This document shows positions 35,106 to 48,057 of a DNA stretch of 64,000 bases, piece by piece (the stretch's first letter is position 1; every line of letters begins with the position of its first letter). The stretch is taken from contig NC_034009.1 of NCBI RefSeq assembly GCF_000346465.2, forward strand, positions 3,051,972 through 3,115,971, read 5' to 3'. Under the pieces are notes generated by a model, which was not told the DNA's origin, searched no databases, and saw only the letters and a program-made list of their open reading frames with translations. Source of the stretch: Prunus persica. Its lineage: Eukaryota; Streptophyta; Magnoliopsida; Rosales; Rosaceae. The translations under genes and the position numbers were made by a program.

Positions 35106-38100
35106 ATGGCGGAGTCATCGTCATCATCATCAGCAACAATGTTAAAATTGACTGCATCCAATTACTCCATTTGGAATCCAAGAATGGAGGACATCTTTTA
35201 CTGCAAGGATTTGTATGAGCCCCTTCAATTGCTGGGAAAAAAACCAGCAGGGAAGTCAGACGATGCATGGAGCATTCTGAATAGAAAAGTTGTCGGACAA
35301 ATCCGACAATGGGTGGATCAAAGTGTGTTCCACCATGTGGCACAAGAGACGGATGCATACAAATTATGGACAAAATTGTCGTCCATGTACGAGCGGAAGA
35401 CCACTCAAAATAAAGCATCGGTTATCTGACGGTTGGTAAACCTTAAGTACAGAGATGGTCGAAGTGTTACCGAACATCTCAGTGACTTCCAAGGTTTGAT
35501 CAACCTGTTGACGAATATGAAGATGGTGATTGATGATGAGTTACAAGTACTAATGTTACTCAACTCTTTGCTTGATAGCTGGGATACACTAGTAGTATCC
35601 TTAAGCAATTCAGCTCCTCAAGGCATTCTTACATTGGACATAGTTAAAGATAGCATGTTCAATGAAGAAGCAAGGAGGAAAGAACAAGGTGTAGTTGCCG
35701 AGTCAGAAGCCCTCGTCTCAGAGTATCGTGGAAGAACTAACAATAGAAAATTCCACAAACGAGACAAGTCAAAGGGCAGGTCAAGAGTTAGCTCGAGAGG
35801 AAGGTCCAAGACAAGAAATGACCTAGAATGTTACCATTGTGGCGGGATAGGCCACAAGAAGAGAGAGTGCAGGTTGTTTAAACGAGAGCAAGATAGAGGT
35901 AACGAAAAGAGTGATGCCAGGCACACGACCGCAACTACCTTTGGTGGAAATGAGGTAATTATTCTATGTGGTGATGGTTTCATTAACTTTTCCTCTCAAG
36001 ATACATGCTGGATAGTGGACTCTGGTGCATCATTTCATGTCACCTCACGGAGGGACTTCTTTACATCTTACACCAAGGAAGATTTTGGTAATGTGAAGAT
36101 GGGAAATGACAAATTGTCCAAGATCGTGGGAAGATGAGATATTTCCCTTGAAACCAACACAAGTTGTCACTTGGTCCTCAAGGATGTGAGACATGTTCCA
36201 GACATGCGTCTCAATCTAATCTCCACTGGATTACTTGACGATGAAGGATACATCAATGTCTTTGTTGAAGGGAAATGGAAACTCAGTAAGAACTCTCTTG
36301 TCCTAGCACGAGGGAAGAAGGATAACACCCTATACATGACACATGCAAAAGTCAGTAATGGGTACATAAATGCTCTCGCAGAAGACTTAATCGAGCTATG
36401 GCATAAACGGCTCGGTCACATGAGCGAGAAAGGGCTGCAAATTCTAGCCAAAAGAGAGGCACTGACTGGGATGAAGAAAGGCATGCCTCTAAAATCATGC
36501 ACGCATCGCTTGGCTGGAAAGCAGCATAGAGCTTTGTTTCAACATGGTCATGCACAAAGAAAACCCAATGTATTGGATGTTGTGTACTCTGATGTTTGTG
36601 GTCCTATGACCACTAGTACTCTTGGTGGTGCAAGATATTTTGTTACCTTCATTGACGATCATTCCAGGAAGGTATGGGCTTACGCACTTAGAACAAAAGA
36701 TCAAGTGTATGAAGTGTTCAAGCAGTTTCATGCTAGCGTTGAACGAGAGACTGGTAGAAGCTTCAAATGTATTCGCACCGATAACGGAGGAGAATATATG
36801 GGGTCATTTAGAAACTACTGTAGAAGTAGTGGAATCAGGCATGAGAGATCTGTTCCGAAAACTCCTCAGCATAATGGCATAGCTGAGAGAATGAACAGAA
36901 CAATTGTTGAAAGAATAAGAACAATGTTATCTCGTGCCAAGTTGCCCAAAAGTTTTTTGGGGTGAAGCCCTGATGATTACGGTTGATCTAATCAACCTTT
37001 CTCCTTCAGCACCTTTGAATGGTGATGTCCCAAACAAGTTCTGGCCGGGAAAAGACGTTTCTTACAATCATTTGAAAATTTTTGGTTGTAGAGCTTTTGT
37101 TCATATTCCTAAAGACGAGAGATCCAAGCTCGACGCAAAGTCGAAAGAATATATCTTCGTGGGATATGGGAATGAAGAATTCGGTTACAGGTTATGGGAT
37201 CCTGTAGCTAGAAAGATTATTAGAAGTAGAGATGTTGTCTTCTTTGAAGATCAGAACATTGAAGACATTCAAAGAGGTGATAAACCTAATAATCCTAGAG
37301 AATATCCAGCTAATTTGGATCCAGTTCCTTCCCCATTGGAGCACAATGACAAGCGAGATGAATCCAATGATACTGATGATCTAGCTAGTGATCCTATTAT
37401 AAATGAACCAGTTGATGGTGACATGAGTGATGGTCATACAACTGATGGTATAATAGATGATGCAGCAGATGAAGGGCTAGAAGCACAAGCCGATGAAGAG
37501 CCAGCGGCCGAATTCCAACCAAGAATATCGACCAGGGTACGGAGACCTCCGAGTAGGTATTTTCCAGATGATTACGTTCTCCTAACAGACAGGGGAGAAC
37601 CAGAATGCTATAAAGAAGCATTGACTCATGATCAACAAGATGAGTGGTTGAAAGCCATGCATGAAGATATGCAATCTCTGTATGAGAACCACACATATGA
37701 TCTAGTGAACCTACCAAAAGGTAGAAGAGCACTTAAGAACAAATGGGTGTATCGATTGAAGATGGAAGAAAACAACTCTAAGCCCAGGTTTAAGGCAAAG
37801 CTAGTTGTGAAAGGTTTCAGTCATAAGAAAGAATTGACTTTGAAGAGATTTTCTCACCCGTAGTGAAGATGTCATCCATACGGGTTGTACTCGGTTTGGC
37901 TGCAAGCCTAAATCTCGAGATCGAACAGCTAGATGTGAAGACAGCTTTTCTTCACGGAGATCTTGAAGAAGAAATCTACATGGAGTAGCCAGAAGGATTC
38001 AAAGTCAAAGGAAAAGAAGATTTGGTATGTCGGCTGAAGAAGAGCTTATATGGACTCAAGCAAGCGCCTCGATAATGGTACAAGAAGTTTGATTCCTTCA

Positions 38101-39151
38101 TGATTGAACACAGATATCGAAGGACTACTTCAGACCATTGTGTATTTGTGAAAAGATTTGATGATGGTGAATTCATCATACTTCTTCTCTATGTCGATGA
38201 CATGTTGATCGTAGGACAAAACAGTGACAAGATTAGCAAGCTGAAGAAAGAGTTGAGCAAGTCTTTTGCTATGAAAGACTTAGGACCCGCAAAACAAATC
38301 CTCGGTATGAGTATATCCCGTGATAGAAAAAATCAGAAGTTGAGGTTATCACAAGACAGTTATATCGAGAAGGTACTAAAGCGGTTTAACATGGATAAAG
38401 CAAAACCAGTTTCTACTTCATTTCCTAGTCACTTCAAGCTTAGTTCAAAGCAGAGTCCCACATGTGAGAAAGAAAAAGAAAACATGGCTATGGTGCCATA
38501 TTCCTCAGCTGTTGGTAGTCTGATGTATGCAATGATTTGCATGAGGCCAGACATAACGCACGCAGTTGGCGTTGTAAGCAGATTCCTGTCTAAACCAGCA
38601 GAGAGTATTGGAATGATGTGAAGTGGATTCTCAGATATCTCAGGGGTACTTCCAAAATGAGTTTGTGCTTTGGAGGTGGAAAGCCTGAATTGATTGGCTA
38701 CACAGATTCAGACATGGCAGGAGATCTTGATTCCAGAAAATCTACTTCAGGATACCTGATTACATTCTCAGGGGGAGCAGTTTCGTGGCAATCAAAGTTA
38801 CAGAAATGTGTTGCTCTATCAACTACGTTCATTGCAGCTACTGAAGCATGCAAAGAAATGCTTTGGATGAAGCGATTCCTACAAGAATTAGGGCAAGAGC
38901 AGCACAAATACATTTTGCATTGCGATAATCAGAGTGCGATCCACTTGAGCAAGAATCCGAATTTTCACTCGAGGTCAAAGCACATTGATGTGCGATATCA
39001 CTGGATACGTGATGTGTTGGAGTCAAAGCAATTACAGCTTGAGAAGATCCATACTTATGACAATAGTTCAGATATGATGACCAAGTCCTTACCTAAGGAC
39101 AAGTACGAATTTTGTAAAAGAGCAGCTGGACTGCTGGAGCCCTCCACCTAA
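35106..39151 (+). pseudogene. Copia-2 gag-pol, broken
   Basis: Gag starts at 35106 (MAESSSSSSATML) and has a CCHC zinc knuckle CYHCGGIGHKKREC (about 35830). Protease has CWIVDSGASFHVT (about 36007). Integrase shows LWHKRLGHMSEKGL, YSDVCGP and IRTDNGGEYMG. RT has [21 protein letters not shown] and LLYVDDML. RNase H carries DSDMAGD and LSTTFIAATEA, ending at 39151. In-frame stops occur near 35428, 36136, 37987 and 38073, and frame changes near 36955, 37850 and 38600, so it cannot encode the polyprotein. It could still be copied in trans. Confidence 0.9.
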
Positions 39152-39167
39152 GTCGGGAGGGGGAGAT

Positions 39168-39614
39168 TGATGGGTTTCCCTCGTTAGTGGAGGAGAGAAA
39201 AAGAAGAAAAATAAAATAAAATAAAGGACGGGAAATTTTGAAGAAAACGAACGGAAGAGAAAATGAGAAAAACTCTCTCGCATGTAAGGCCACCAATTTG
39301 TTAGGAACGTTGGCTATAAAAGCAACTGCCTTCCTTCAGTTCAAATCATCCTTTAGAAAACCTAAACATAGAGAGTTTTGAGAGATAAGAAAACCTCACT
39401 TGTGTGAGAGAGAAAATCTTCTTGAGAGAAAAACCAAGAGAGAGTTTAGCCACCGGTGTTTGGTGAGATTATTTTTGTATTCCCATTATTTTTCTTAGTG
39501 GAAGATAGAGTGTTAATTTTGTCCATTTTATTTACACAAGGCTGGGAGAAATCAGATCCTGGGAGTGCCATATTTATTTATTGGCTCTTTGATTTTTCGC
39601 AATCTTTCCCAACA
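39168..39614 (+). repeat. 3' LTR of Copia-2
   Basis: 447 bp copy of the 5' LTR, preceded by the polypurine tract. Confidence 0.93.
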
Positions 39615-39876
39615 AAAATGTCTCAAACAGTCAAACCTGAGCAAAAGACTTCATCAACCAGTTAGCCAGCCTTCACAGCGTCGCACAAGTGTGGCACTAC
39701 TTTTTCAATGTCAAGTCCCAACTGCAGCTACAAACATGACCCATTAAACATTTGACACCCAGAACCCATTTCACTTAGAAATGCGGAAGCAAACAAGACA
39801 AAAATTAGAAAGAAGAAGAAAAGAAGAAAAGAAAAAAAAGAAAAAAAGAAATTAAGAAATTAAGAAACTTACCCTT

Positions 39877-40056
39877 TCATTGCATCAATGGGCGGTACGG
39901 TTCTCCAATTACAAGGGAAGGCACACGTTGAATTTTACTTAAATCCTCCCCTTTATTTCTGAATTTATAGAGTTCTCTAGGCATGCTGAAAATGGTTAAT
40001 TCCCTGAGATTAGTAAGATATGTCAGCCCATCTGGAAGTGTCGTCATTCCACTGCT
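39877..40056 (-). pseudogene. NLR pseudogene 2, C-terminal LRR fragment
   Basis: Encodes on the - strand TTLPDGLTYLTNLRELTIF, PRELYKF and VIGEPYRPLMQ stop, matching the last about 60 codons of the intact NLR. It ends abruptly at about 40056, where Copia-3 protease-region sequence starts. It and pseudogene 3 (43664-44566) are the two ends of one split gene. Confidence 0.85.
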
Positions 40057-40082
40057 CATATCACATGAGTTCAAACAATTTT

Positions 40083-43000
40083 GGTTTGACATGTATGAGG
40101 TGGACTACGGTGGCAAAGTTATGATAGGGGACGGCTCGGTCTATAGAGTCGAAGGAACGGGTACAATTAAGGTGAAGATGCATGACAGCGTGGTTAGGAC
40201 ATTAGGTATGGTTAGGTACATACCAAATTTGAAGAAGAATCTCATCTCCCTTAGTACTTTTGATAAGAATGACTATTCCTACAAGGCCATGAGAGGGAAA
40301 CTCATAATCTCAGAGGGTTGACTTGTGATAATGAATGGAAAGATTCAACCTAACTGCCTGTATCGAATATGTGATACAACGGTGACTGGTGGAGCAACTA
40401 TATCTATAAAGAATGACTTAGATGATGATACTCAGCTTTGGCATTTGAGGCTAGGGCATATGAGTGAGCGAGCAATGCAAGAGTTGCACAAACAAAAGCT
40501 TCTAAAGGGAGTACACAGTTGTAAACTTGATACTACAAATATTGTACCATGGGGAAGCAGCCAAAGGTGACATTTAAGCTATAATACAAGGAGAATAGGA
40601 GCATGGGAGTGCTTGATTATATTCACTCGGATGTGTGGGGGATATCAACGGTCAAATCATTAGTTGGAGCTCGCTACTACGTCACATTTTTGGATGATTT
40701 TTCTGAGAAGGTTTAGGTCTATTTCATGAAGGAGAGATATGAGGTCTTCACCAAACTCAAGGAGTGGAAGGCAGAAGTACAAAACCTTACGGGAAGGAAG
40801 ATCAAGATCCTAAGAATAGAGATAAGGAGGAGAATATAAAGATATCAAATTTCTGGAGTTTTGCAAGAGCGAAGGTGTTAAGAGGCATTTTACCGTGAAG
40901 AAGACGTCTCAACAAAATAGAGTCGCAGAGTGAATGAATAGAACTTTCATGGAGCCTGAGAGGTGCATGAGGATTCATGATGGCTTACTCGAGGAATTTT
41001 GGGCTGAGGCGGTTATCCACGCTTCCTATTTGGTTAACCGGTCTCTATCGAAGAATATCGATTTCAAGTGTGGGAAAGAGGTATGGTATAATAAATCTAT
41101 TAAGTATACTAATCTTAAAGTTTTTGGATGCAGTGCCTATGCTCTCATACCTAGTGATGAGAGAACCAAGTTGAAACCAAAGTCTCTTAAGTGCATATTC
41201 CTCGGCTTTGAGAGCGGTGTGAAAGGTTTCAAGTTATGGGATTCAGTGAACTGGAAGAAAATACTCAATATTGATGTTGTGTTTGATGAAAAGACCATGT
41301 CTATGATCAAAGTCAAGAAACCGGAGGCGAATGAGAATGTTGTTGGAACAAAGTCAACCGTTACAATTTCACCAAGTATGAGGGTGTTTGGGGATACTCC
41401 AAGTATGCAGCCAGTTGAAAACGTTTATGAGGTGGTGGAGTCTAATACTGAGGTGAAAGAATTTGAGAAACAACAACAAACTCAAGATAAAGAAGAAGAA
41501 GAGGCTCAAGATCAGGTGGAAACACACCATCTATAGCTAGGTACAGGCCTAGGAGAACCATAAAACCTCCTCAATGGTTTGGATGGGAAACAGATGCAGT
41601 TCACTATGCTCTAAACATGAGTGAAGGGGATCCAACCACGTTCCAAGAAGTAGTTTAGAGTTTAGAGTGGGAAAGTTGGATGAGTACTATGATGGATGAG
41701 ATGAAATCTCTACACCGGAACTCTGTTTGGAAGTTAATTCATAAACCTAAAGATCGGAAGGTGATCGGCTGCAAGTGAGTGTTTAGGAAGAAAGAATGAA
41801 TACATGAGAAAGAGCCAACTAGATTCAAAGTTCATCTAGTGGTCAAGGGGTACATACAAAAGGAATAAGTTGATTATGATGAGATCTTCTCCTCGGTAGT
41901 GAAGCATACTTCTATATGGTGACACAATAGGACATGGAGGTGGAGAAAATGGATGTGAAGATGGCGTTCCTTCGTGGATATGTAGAGGAAGACATCTACA
42001 TGAGTCAACCTCAAGGGTTCATTGAAGCAAGTAAAGGAAATCTAGTTTGTAGGTTGAAAAACTCTTTGTACATACTCCAACAATCTCCAAGACAGTGGTA
42101 CAAGCACTTTGACACCTATATGCTGCTAATTGAGTATAGAGGATGCGAATCAGATTGTTGTGTGTACTCTCATGTGTTCAAGGATGGGAAGATCATCCTG
42201 TTGTTACTCTATGTGGATGATATGCTAATTGCGTGTCAAGATATGTCAAAGGTCCGAGAGTTGATGAGTTTACTTGGGAAAGAGTTTGACATGAAGGATC
42301 TTGGTCCAGCAACAAAAGATCCTAGGAATGGAGATAAGGATAGACCAAAATTTGGTCAAGTTGTGGCTGTAATAAGGCAAGTACAAATCTAAGGTACTTG
42401 AAAGATTCAACATGTTGGATTGCAAGCCCGTGTCTACTCCTTTGGCCAATTACTTTAGACTAAGTGCCCAATAAAATCCTTCTAATGACAAGGAAAAGGA
42501 TGAGATGAGTAAGGTACCGTATGCAAGTGCGGTAGGGTGTCTCATGTACGCAATAGTTTGCATACGTCCCGACTTAGCTCAAGTCGTGAGTGTGGTCTCA
42601 AGATACATGAAAAATCTAGGCAAACAAAATTGGAATGCAGTGAAGTGGATTTTCTTGTGTTTGAAGGACACTAAGAAGTTTAGGATTTTGTTTGAAAGAC
42701 AACAAAGAAAGGCATGTGTGTCGGGTTATGTGGAAACAGATTATATGAGGGACTTAGACAAGAGGAGATCTACTACGGGGTTTGTTTTTACTTGTGCTGG
42801 AGGACCGATTAGTTGGAGAGCGGTACTCAATCAGTTTGTACCTTGTCTACTATCGAGCAAAGTATATGGCGCTAACGGAAGCTTCTAAGGATGCAATATG
42901 CTTGCAAAGATTGGCGAAAGAGTTCGGGATAGCTCAAGACTTGGTGGTGATTCAAAGTGATAGTCAAAGTGTTATATGCTTAGTCAAGAACCAAGTGTTT

Positions 43001-43180
43001 CACTGAAGGTCTAAGCATATTGATGTATGGTACCATTGGATAAGGGATTAGGTGAATGATGGGGAGATTGCAATGGAGAATGTTCAAACATGTGAGAACA
43101 CTTCGGATTGCTTAACCAAGCCAATTACAACTAAGAAGTTCAGACATTGTATGAGCTTGCTCAATCTTGTTGCATGCTAA
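40083..43180 (+). pseudogene. Copia-3 pol, broken
   Basis: Visible pieces: MVRYIPNLKKNLISLST (about 40210), LWHLRLGHMSERAMQ (about 40435), LDYIHSDVWG (about 40612), integrase C-terminal VFGCSAYALIPSDER (about 41120), RT VKMAFLRGYVEEDIYM (about 41955), LLLYVDDML (about 42205), GCLMYAIVCIRPDLAQ (about 42535), and RNase H near 42720-43000. Numerous stops and frameshifts, especially in the integrase core (40560-40930). Confidence 0.85.
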
Positions 43181-43290
43181 AGATTGAGGTAGAGCTCTTG
43201 GGAGCTACTAGAACGATTTCCAAGAGGTTTGAAGAGGTTCTAGGGGTTAATGATTTTCATGAGGTGTTTAAGGCTCGCTAAGGCAGAGAT

Positions 43291-43663
43291 TGTTGGAGTT
43301 GGCTCGCTTAAGGGTGCACAAATAGGAAGTTCGGAGTAGAAATGACCCGTCTTCAGTTCCGGAAACGACTGGTTGCCCAAACCCGAGAGTAACAAATTAG
43401 TCTCTATGCAAAGTGACCGGTCACTTTGCTAAAAAACGACCGGTTACCACATCCTCGTGGTCTTAGCGTGTTTTGGAGTTTTACCTGGGTTTTGGGTATT
43501 TTGCTAGCCTATTTGGGTTAAACTATAAACAGGCACTTTAGCACTAGGTTTTCATAATGTGAGAAAGCTAAGGCATCAAATTGGTAACCGAAGGGTTTTT
43601 TTTTTTTTCATATTAGTGAATTTCTCAGGGATCACCACGGTCTTAGAGTGTTTTCGCACAATA
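43291..43663 (+). repeat. 3' LTR of Copia-3
   Basis: 373 bp, starts TGTTGGAGTTGGCTCGC after the purine tract GGCAGAGAT. Contains CTATAAACAGGCAC as a possible TATA. Its twin is 51238-51606, which ends in the cleaner CACAACA. Confidence 0.8.
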
Positions 43664-44566
43664 GGCCCATCCAACTTCAGTTTATATATACGGCGACAAC
43701 TTGATACTATTTGATTAGCCTGCTCCTCATAACTTCTGCTCTTTACATAATCGTTGTATACAGATGGAGATTGGATATGGTTAAGTGTGTTGCATATAGA
43801 TTTCAAGATTTCCTCCAGATTTTTCAAGGGGCTTAACACTCTTATGCTCAGTGTTCTAAGATTGTTTAATCCAACAACATCTTTTAAATCACAGTACTTA
43901 CTTGACAGAAAATCTAAGGTCTGTAAATGGCCAGGAGTATATAGTTCCAAGTTACCGCTTGCTGTGTAACACTTCGGTAAATATAAATGTCTTAAGTGTT
44001 TAATCTTCCATATCACATTTGCGATGAACAAATCAAAATATCGAACACGGAAATCAAGAGTTTACGAGCATATTAAATTACAAAGGGATAATGGAAACCT
44101 TTTTATATTGATATACCTCACACTTAGAAACTTTAAGTGGGCCATATTTCCAATTTGACTTGGCAACTCTACTTCTACTTCATCAACATCTACAACCTTC
44201 AAAACTATAAGCGTCAAAGAAAATAATAATACTTTTTCATTTTTTGGCCTCCATTTTCCAAGGACGGAGCATTTCATGGCCATTTATTTCATCTCTTGAT
44301 GAAACAAGCCCATCAGCATTTTCATCCAAGTAAATTGCACGTGTTCGAACTTTCCCCAATGGTGTTGACTTAGCTACCATATCAGAAATAAAAGGATTAG
44401 TTGCCTCATTTTCCTCTTCTGCATTTAACAAACACAAGTCTCTTATAAGGTCATGCACTTGACAAGTTTTAATTGTACTAGTTGAACCATTTCTTCCCAC
44501 TTGAACCAAACACCTATCCACCAACTCAATTAAGCACTTATGTGCTATATCCTCCTCCTTCATTGA
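43664..44566 (-). pseudogene. NLR pseudogene 3, ARC2-to-LRR fragment
   Basis: On the - strand it begins at about 44563 (MKEEDIAHKCLIELVDRC). The MHD-type VHDLIRDLCLL is followed after a frameshift near 44235 by LRR sequence (VEVELPSQIGNMAHLKFLSV, KHLRHLYLPK) to 43664. The coiled coil and most of NB-ARC are absent; the break at 44566 is joined to a PCR exon 4 relic. Confidence 0.85.
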
Positions 44567-44593
44567 TTAGAGGATCGCTTTAGTAGGTTTAAG

Positions 44594-44727
44594 GCAATAA
44601 ATCTTACATTTTACATCATTCGGTCCTAATTACAGTTCACGCTTATATTTTGTTTTTGTATGTAAAATTTAGGTTGGATTGGCCACCAACTTCTGCTCCA
44701 CAGGTGCCTCCATCCATGCACAAGTGA
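44594..44727 (+). pseudogene. PCR relic, intron 3 end and exon 4
   Basis: AAAATTTAG acceptor and exon 4 (44673-44727) of the MHK subfamily: TTGGATTGGCCACC, with one G lost so the frame is broken, ending CCATGCACAAGTGA. Duplicated at 52560-52691. Confidence 0.75.
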
Positions 44728-45263
44728 TCTTGATAATACTTTGGCAGACAAAGACCTGTTAACAATTTTTTTGTTTGTTTAATTACTCAGTTTTAGGAAT
44801 AAATGGTTAATTTGTATTCTTCATGTTTGAAATTAACAAGGTTGACAAGTGTGTGCTTAAGAGAGTGTTTTCCTGTCATAGCAAATTAAGATCCTTCCCA
44901 CTACTCCCTTTTCCATAATTTCTTTATTAATTCCAAAAATTCCAACCATCATCGATAACATATGAACATGTTAATATTAATAAAACAATAAAATGATAAT
45001 TAACAACATGTAAACACCCAATATCAAGAACCTTAATCAATTTAAAATATCAAGTATAATATAGTTCTCATGAAATTTAATTAAATCATTTTTTATAAAA
45101 GCTCCCCCAGAAACCCCCAACCCCGATTCCAAAGCATAACTCCAAATTAGTAAAACACAAGCAAAGCTCTCTATCTCCTCCAATGTCATATTTCCTTGCA
45201 TCTTTCTTTCACTTTGTCTTTTCCACATTTCTTTTCTTCTCTCTCTCTCTCTCTCTCTCTCTT

Positions 45264-45560
45264 AGAGCCCTTCCACTGGTTGCCCCCAGTAGGGCAGGAC
45301 AGGGCCTAAGCCCAGGCGAGAGCTTCCAGCGTGCCAAACTTGCCTAGGCAAGTTGCAAGTCCCACAAAACCAGGCCAGCCATCAAGCGAAACCAGCTTGA
45401 GCTAGAGCCCAAAGGCAGCTAATGCCAGCCTGACGTCAGCACCTGAATTTAAAAAAATTTTACTGTTGGAGCGTGCCAACGTTAAAAATAATAATAATTT
45501 GAATTTACGCGCGTTGACGCCAGGCTAGCGTCAATCCTAATGTCAGCCAACAATAACACG
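45264..45560. repeat. Fold-back element, uninterrupted copy
   Basis: Starts TTAGAGCCCTTCCACTGG. Inverted arms such as GCCAGCCTGACGTCAGC and CGTTGACGCCAGGCTAGC flank an AT-rich loop. It marks the empty site for the hAT element at 10635. Confidence 0.6.
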
Positions 45561-46602
45561 CCACGTGGCGCATTTTGGTCACTCCGATCGTCTTAAAGAA
45601 CTATCAAAGAATATGAAAGTAAGGCTGCCAGCTATAAGAAGGAGATGACAATTGACAACACACTAGGTGATAGTGCTTCTAGGTTGACTATAGTAAAGTA
45701 GAATGATGAAAGTCGATTACTACAACTCTTAAACTTAGAAGTAAGTATTATAATTAAATATATAAAAGTATAGCAAAAATATTTATATGCTACGGACAAA
45801 GGTATTTATAATTAAATGTATATAATCAATTAAAAAATATAACTAAATATTTAGTAAAATATTTAATTTCCCAAAATATTAATATATTTTTAAAAATACA
45901 GGGCTTCACACTTCCATCATTACATTTAAGTTTTTCGAGTCATTATATAAATGTTCATTTCACCATACAATTGTATACTTCCAATCCCGTGTGGATGATC
46001 GAGCTTTTGCTTTTGTACACCTCGACCATATAAATGTATTGGTTTTTATTTAACAATTTTTACCCTGAAATTTGAACTTGAAGAAGAAAAAGAAACAATG
46101 TCCGTGGCACAATCCAATCCACTCGCTTAAAAAGTAACAATGTCCTTGTCAATGTCTTTTCTTAGAGGGTTCTCCCGCATAAATTTTGGATATATATTTT
46201 TTTTTTCAAAAAGAAATAATTTGACAACATGTTTTACACGTTGTAGAACTTAAGGATATTAGAGCATTCATATTTGCGTTGCGAAATTTTCTCTAAATTT
46301 CATCTTGACAACGCGCATTAAAAGAACGTTAGTGTACTACAACATGCATTTGGTGCATGTTGCCAAAAGTATACTTCAACAACGTGCAGCAGACGGCGCG
46401 TTGTAGTGCAGTGTCTTTTCTCAGAGGGTTGCTGCTGGGTTAACATCAGTAATAATAACATGAAGCCTGCTCTACCAACAGAAGAAGCATATGCCTATAA
46501 TAGTGCGTTCTAGCTTTAAGTGGATAAGGCCCACCTTTGTCCTCCAGGGTTTTGTCTAGTTACTAGTCTATAGGAACCATTTGTGTTGAATCTTTGTAAG
46601 TC

Positions 46603-46610
46603 TATATAAA
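46603..46610 (+). promoter_or_regulatory. TATA box of PCR copy E
   Basis: TATATAAA 186 bp before the start codon, with a short CT tract (46690-46705) in the presumed 5' leader. Confidence 0.6.
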
Positions 46611-46788
46611 CCATTGTATTGATTCTTTGTCAAGCAAGGCACTTCTACATTTTAAGAAAACATTTCATTCTCCGACAGTCTTTCACTCCCTCTCTCTCTC
46701 TCTCTTACATCTCCTCTTACATTACTGAACTTTCCCATTTCCAGCAATCTTTTTTTCTGGTCGAATTCTAATCTCATAAAAGAAAACC

Positions 46789-47705
46789 ATGAACGTTGAT
46801 TATGGTCATCGCCCTCAGCAGTGGTCGCATGGTTTTTGTAAGTGTGGAGGAAGTTTGGGTACATGTAAGATATAAATTCTCTCTCCGGCCAAAATTCACT
46901 TTGTCTATTATAGTTACCTGACAAGTTAAATTTATACCAATTGGTGAAATTGATCTTGTGGTGTAGGTTGCCTCACATGGTGTTTCCCATGCATCACCTT
47001 CGGCCAAAACGCAGAAATTGTCGACGAAGGACGAAATTGTAAGTGTCACAAGACCAAAAAGATTTCCCAAATCTATAAACATGGCGAATTTATTATTTTT
47101 CCCTTAAAGTGGTTGTATATATAATTGGTCTCTCACATTTAGTTCTATAGTAATAATCACGTGATCACTTAGTATGAGAGAACGATTGCGATACATAGAC
47201 TGTTGTATATGGAAAAGTTAATTTCTCCTCGCACCGACTGCGCCTGACTTTAATTGTTAAGATGATTAGGTCAATGGTGTGTTACTAACAGTTGGATTTT
47301 GTAATTTTAGCTTGCCTTTCCCATTGCATAGTGTACGGGTTGTTGTGGACGATTCACTGCCAGTGGATCTACTCATGCATGTATAGACAGAGATTGCGCA
47401 AAAATTTTGGTCTGCCGGAGGAGCCTTGCGGTGATTGTTGTGTTCATTTCTTCTGTGGACCGTTTGCCCTCTGCCAAGAACATGCTGAGCTCAAATCTAG
47501 AGGCTTCAACCCCTCCAAAGGTTTTAAACTAATCCTACACACATATATGTCATCATTGTATAGTAATATACTATGACCTTAAATTTATCATTATTTACAT
47601 CATTCCGCGGTACTTTAATTTTTATTTTGTATTTGTTTTTATGATGTAGGTTGGATTGGGCCACCAACTGCTGCGCCACAGGTGCCTCCTTCCATGACCA
47701 AATGA
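46789..47705 (+). CDS. PLANT CADMIUM RESISTANCE-like protein, copy E (137 aa)
   Basis: Exons 46789-46864, 46967-47038, 47311-47520 and 47650-47705, all GT-AG, 138 codons with stop. Intron 1 is shorter (102 bp) than in B (155 bp) or D (176 bp). Core: CCLTWCFPC (26-34), then ITFGQNAEI, with Asn where the other copies have Ile. The hydrophobic part is CIVYGLLWTIHCQWIYSC, followed by [19 protein letters not shown]. The CPC motif is FPC, and the second cysteine of PCALC is Phe, as in copy B. Exon 1 ends CKCGGSLGT. Small PLAC8 membrane protein by family. The duplication that includes its promoter and exon 1 (55170) lacks the rest of the gene. Confidence 0.85.
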
Positions 47706-48057
47706 TCGCCAATATACTTGGCAGACAATTAATGTCGTGTTTGTCTTCTCCATGTCTTTTCTGTTTTTGTTTGATGGAATTTGCTTTGTGTTGTATATTG
47801 ATGTTGATTAAGCGAGGATGTTCCAGATCCAACGTATTGTAATAAATGTGCCGTTGTTTGTTTTGTGTTCTGATACATTTCACATCAACTGGATTAAGGA
47901 GTAAAAAAGTATTTGTACAACTTGTTAACACAAATCTTTTACTAGTGAATGAAATTAAACATTTGATACCCAGAACCCATTTCACTACGACATGCGAATC
48001 AAACGAGACAAAAAAAAGAAAGATAAAAAAGAGAAGAGAAATTAAGAAATTACCTTT
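47706..48057. other. PCR copy E / NLR intergenic spacer
   Basis: No gene. The first 200 bp is the conserved PCR 3' flank. It then jumps to the sequence that precedes the NLR stop codon in the intact module (CATTTGATACCCAGAACCC). Confidence 0.6.

Larger units (their letters stand above)
34598..39614 (+). mobile_element. Complete Ty1/Copia retrotransposon (Copia-2)
   Basis: Two LTRs (34598-35056 and 39168-39614) begin TGATGGGTTTCCC and end TTTCCCAACA. The primer-binding site TGGTATCAGAGC (35059) fits initiator-Met tRNA, and a purine tract GGGAGGGGGAGAT lies directly before the 3' LTR. The flanks are CAAAT and AAAAT, so the 5-bp duplication matches in four of five. By eye the LTRs differ by a 12-bp indel and roughly a dozen substitutions, about 97% identity, so insertion is fairly young. 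Internal order GAG-PR-INT-RT-RH is Copia; motifs resemble the Tnt1/Tork group. It sits between PCR copy D and the remains of its NLR. Confidence 0.93.
40060..43663 (+). mobile_element. 5'-truncated Copia element (Copia-3) inside an NLR
   Basis: Starts within the protease/GAG-pre-integrase region. The 5' LTR and gag are absent. The order is integrase, RT, RNase H, then a purine tract and one LTR (43291-43663; TGTTGGAGTTGG to CACAATA). NLR sequence lies on both sides in the same orientation, so the element entered the LRR region; its 5' part and roughly 330 bp of LRR were then lost together. The 3' portion was later duplicated (50130-51606). Confidence 0.85.
42186..46953. repeat. Segmental duplication, copy 1
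   Basis: Collinear with 50130-55334: Copia RT-RNaseH-LTR, NLR fragment, PCR exon 4 relic, fold-back element, spacer, PCR promoter and exon 1. Identity looks about 96-97% by eye. Copy 1 continues into the intact PCR copy E, while copy 2 ends before exon 2. Confidence 0.9.
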
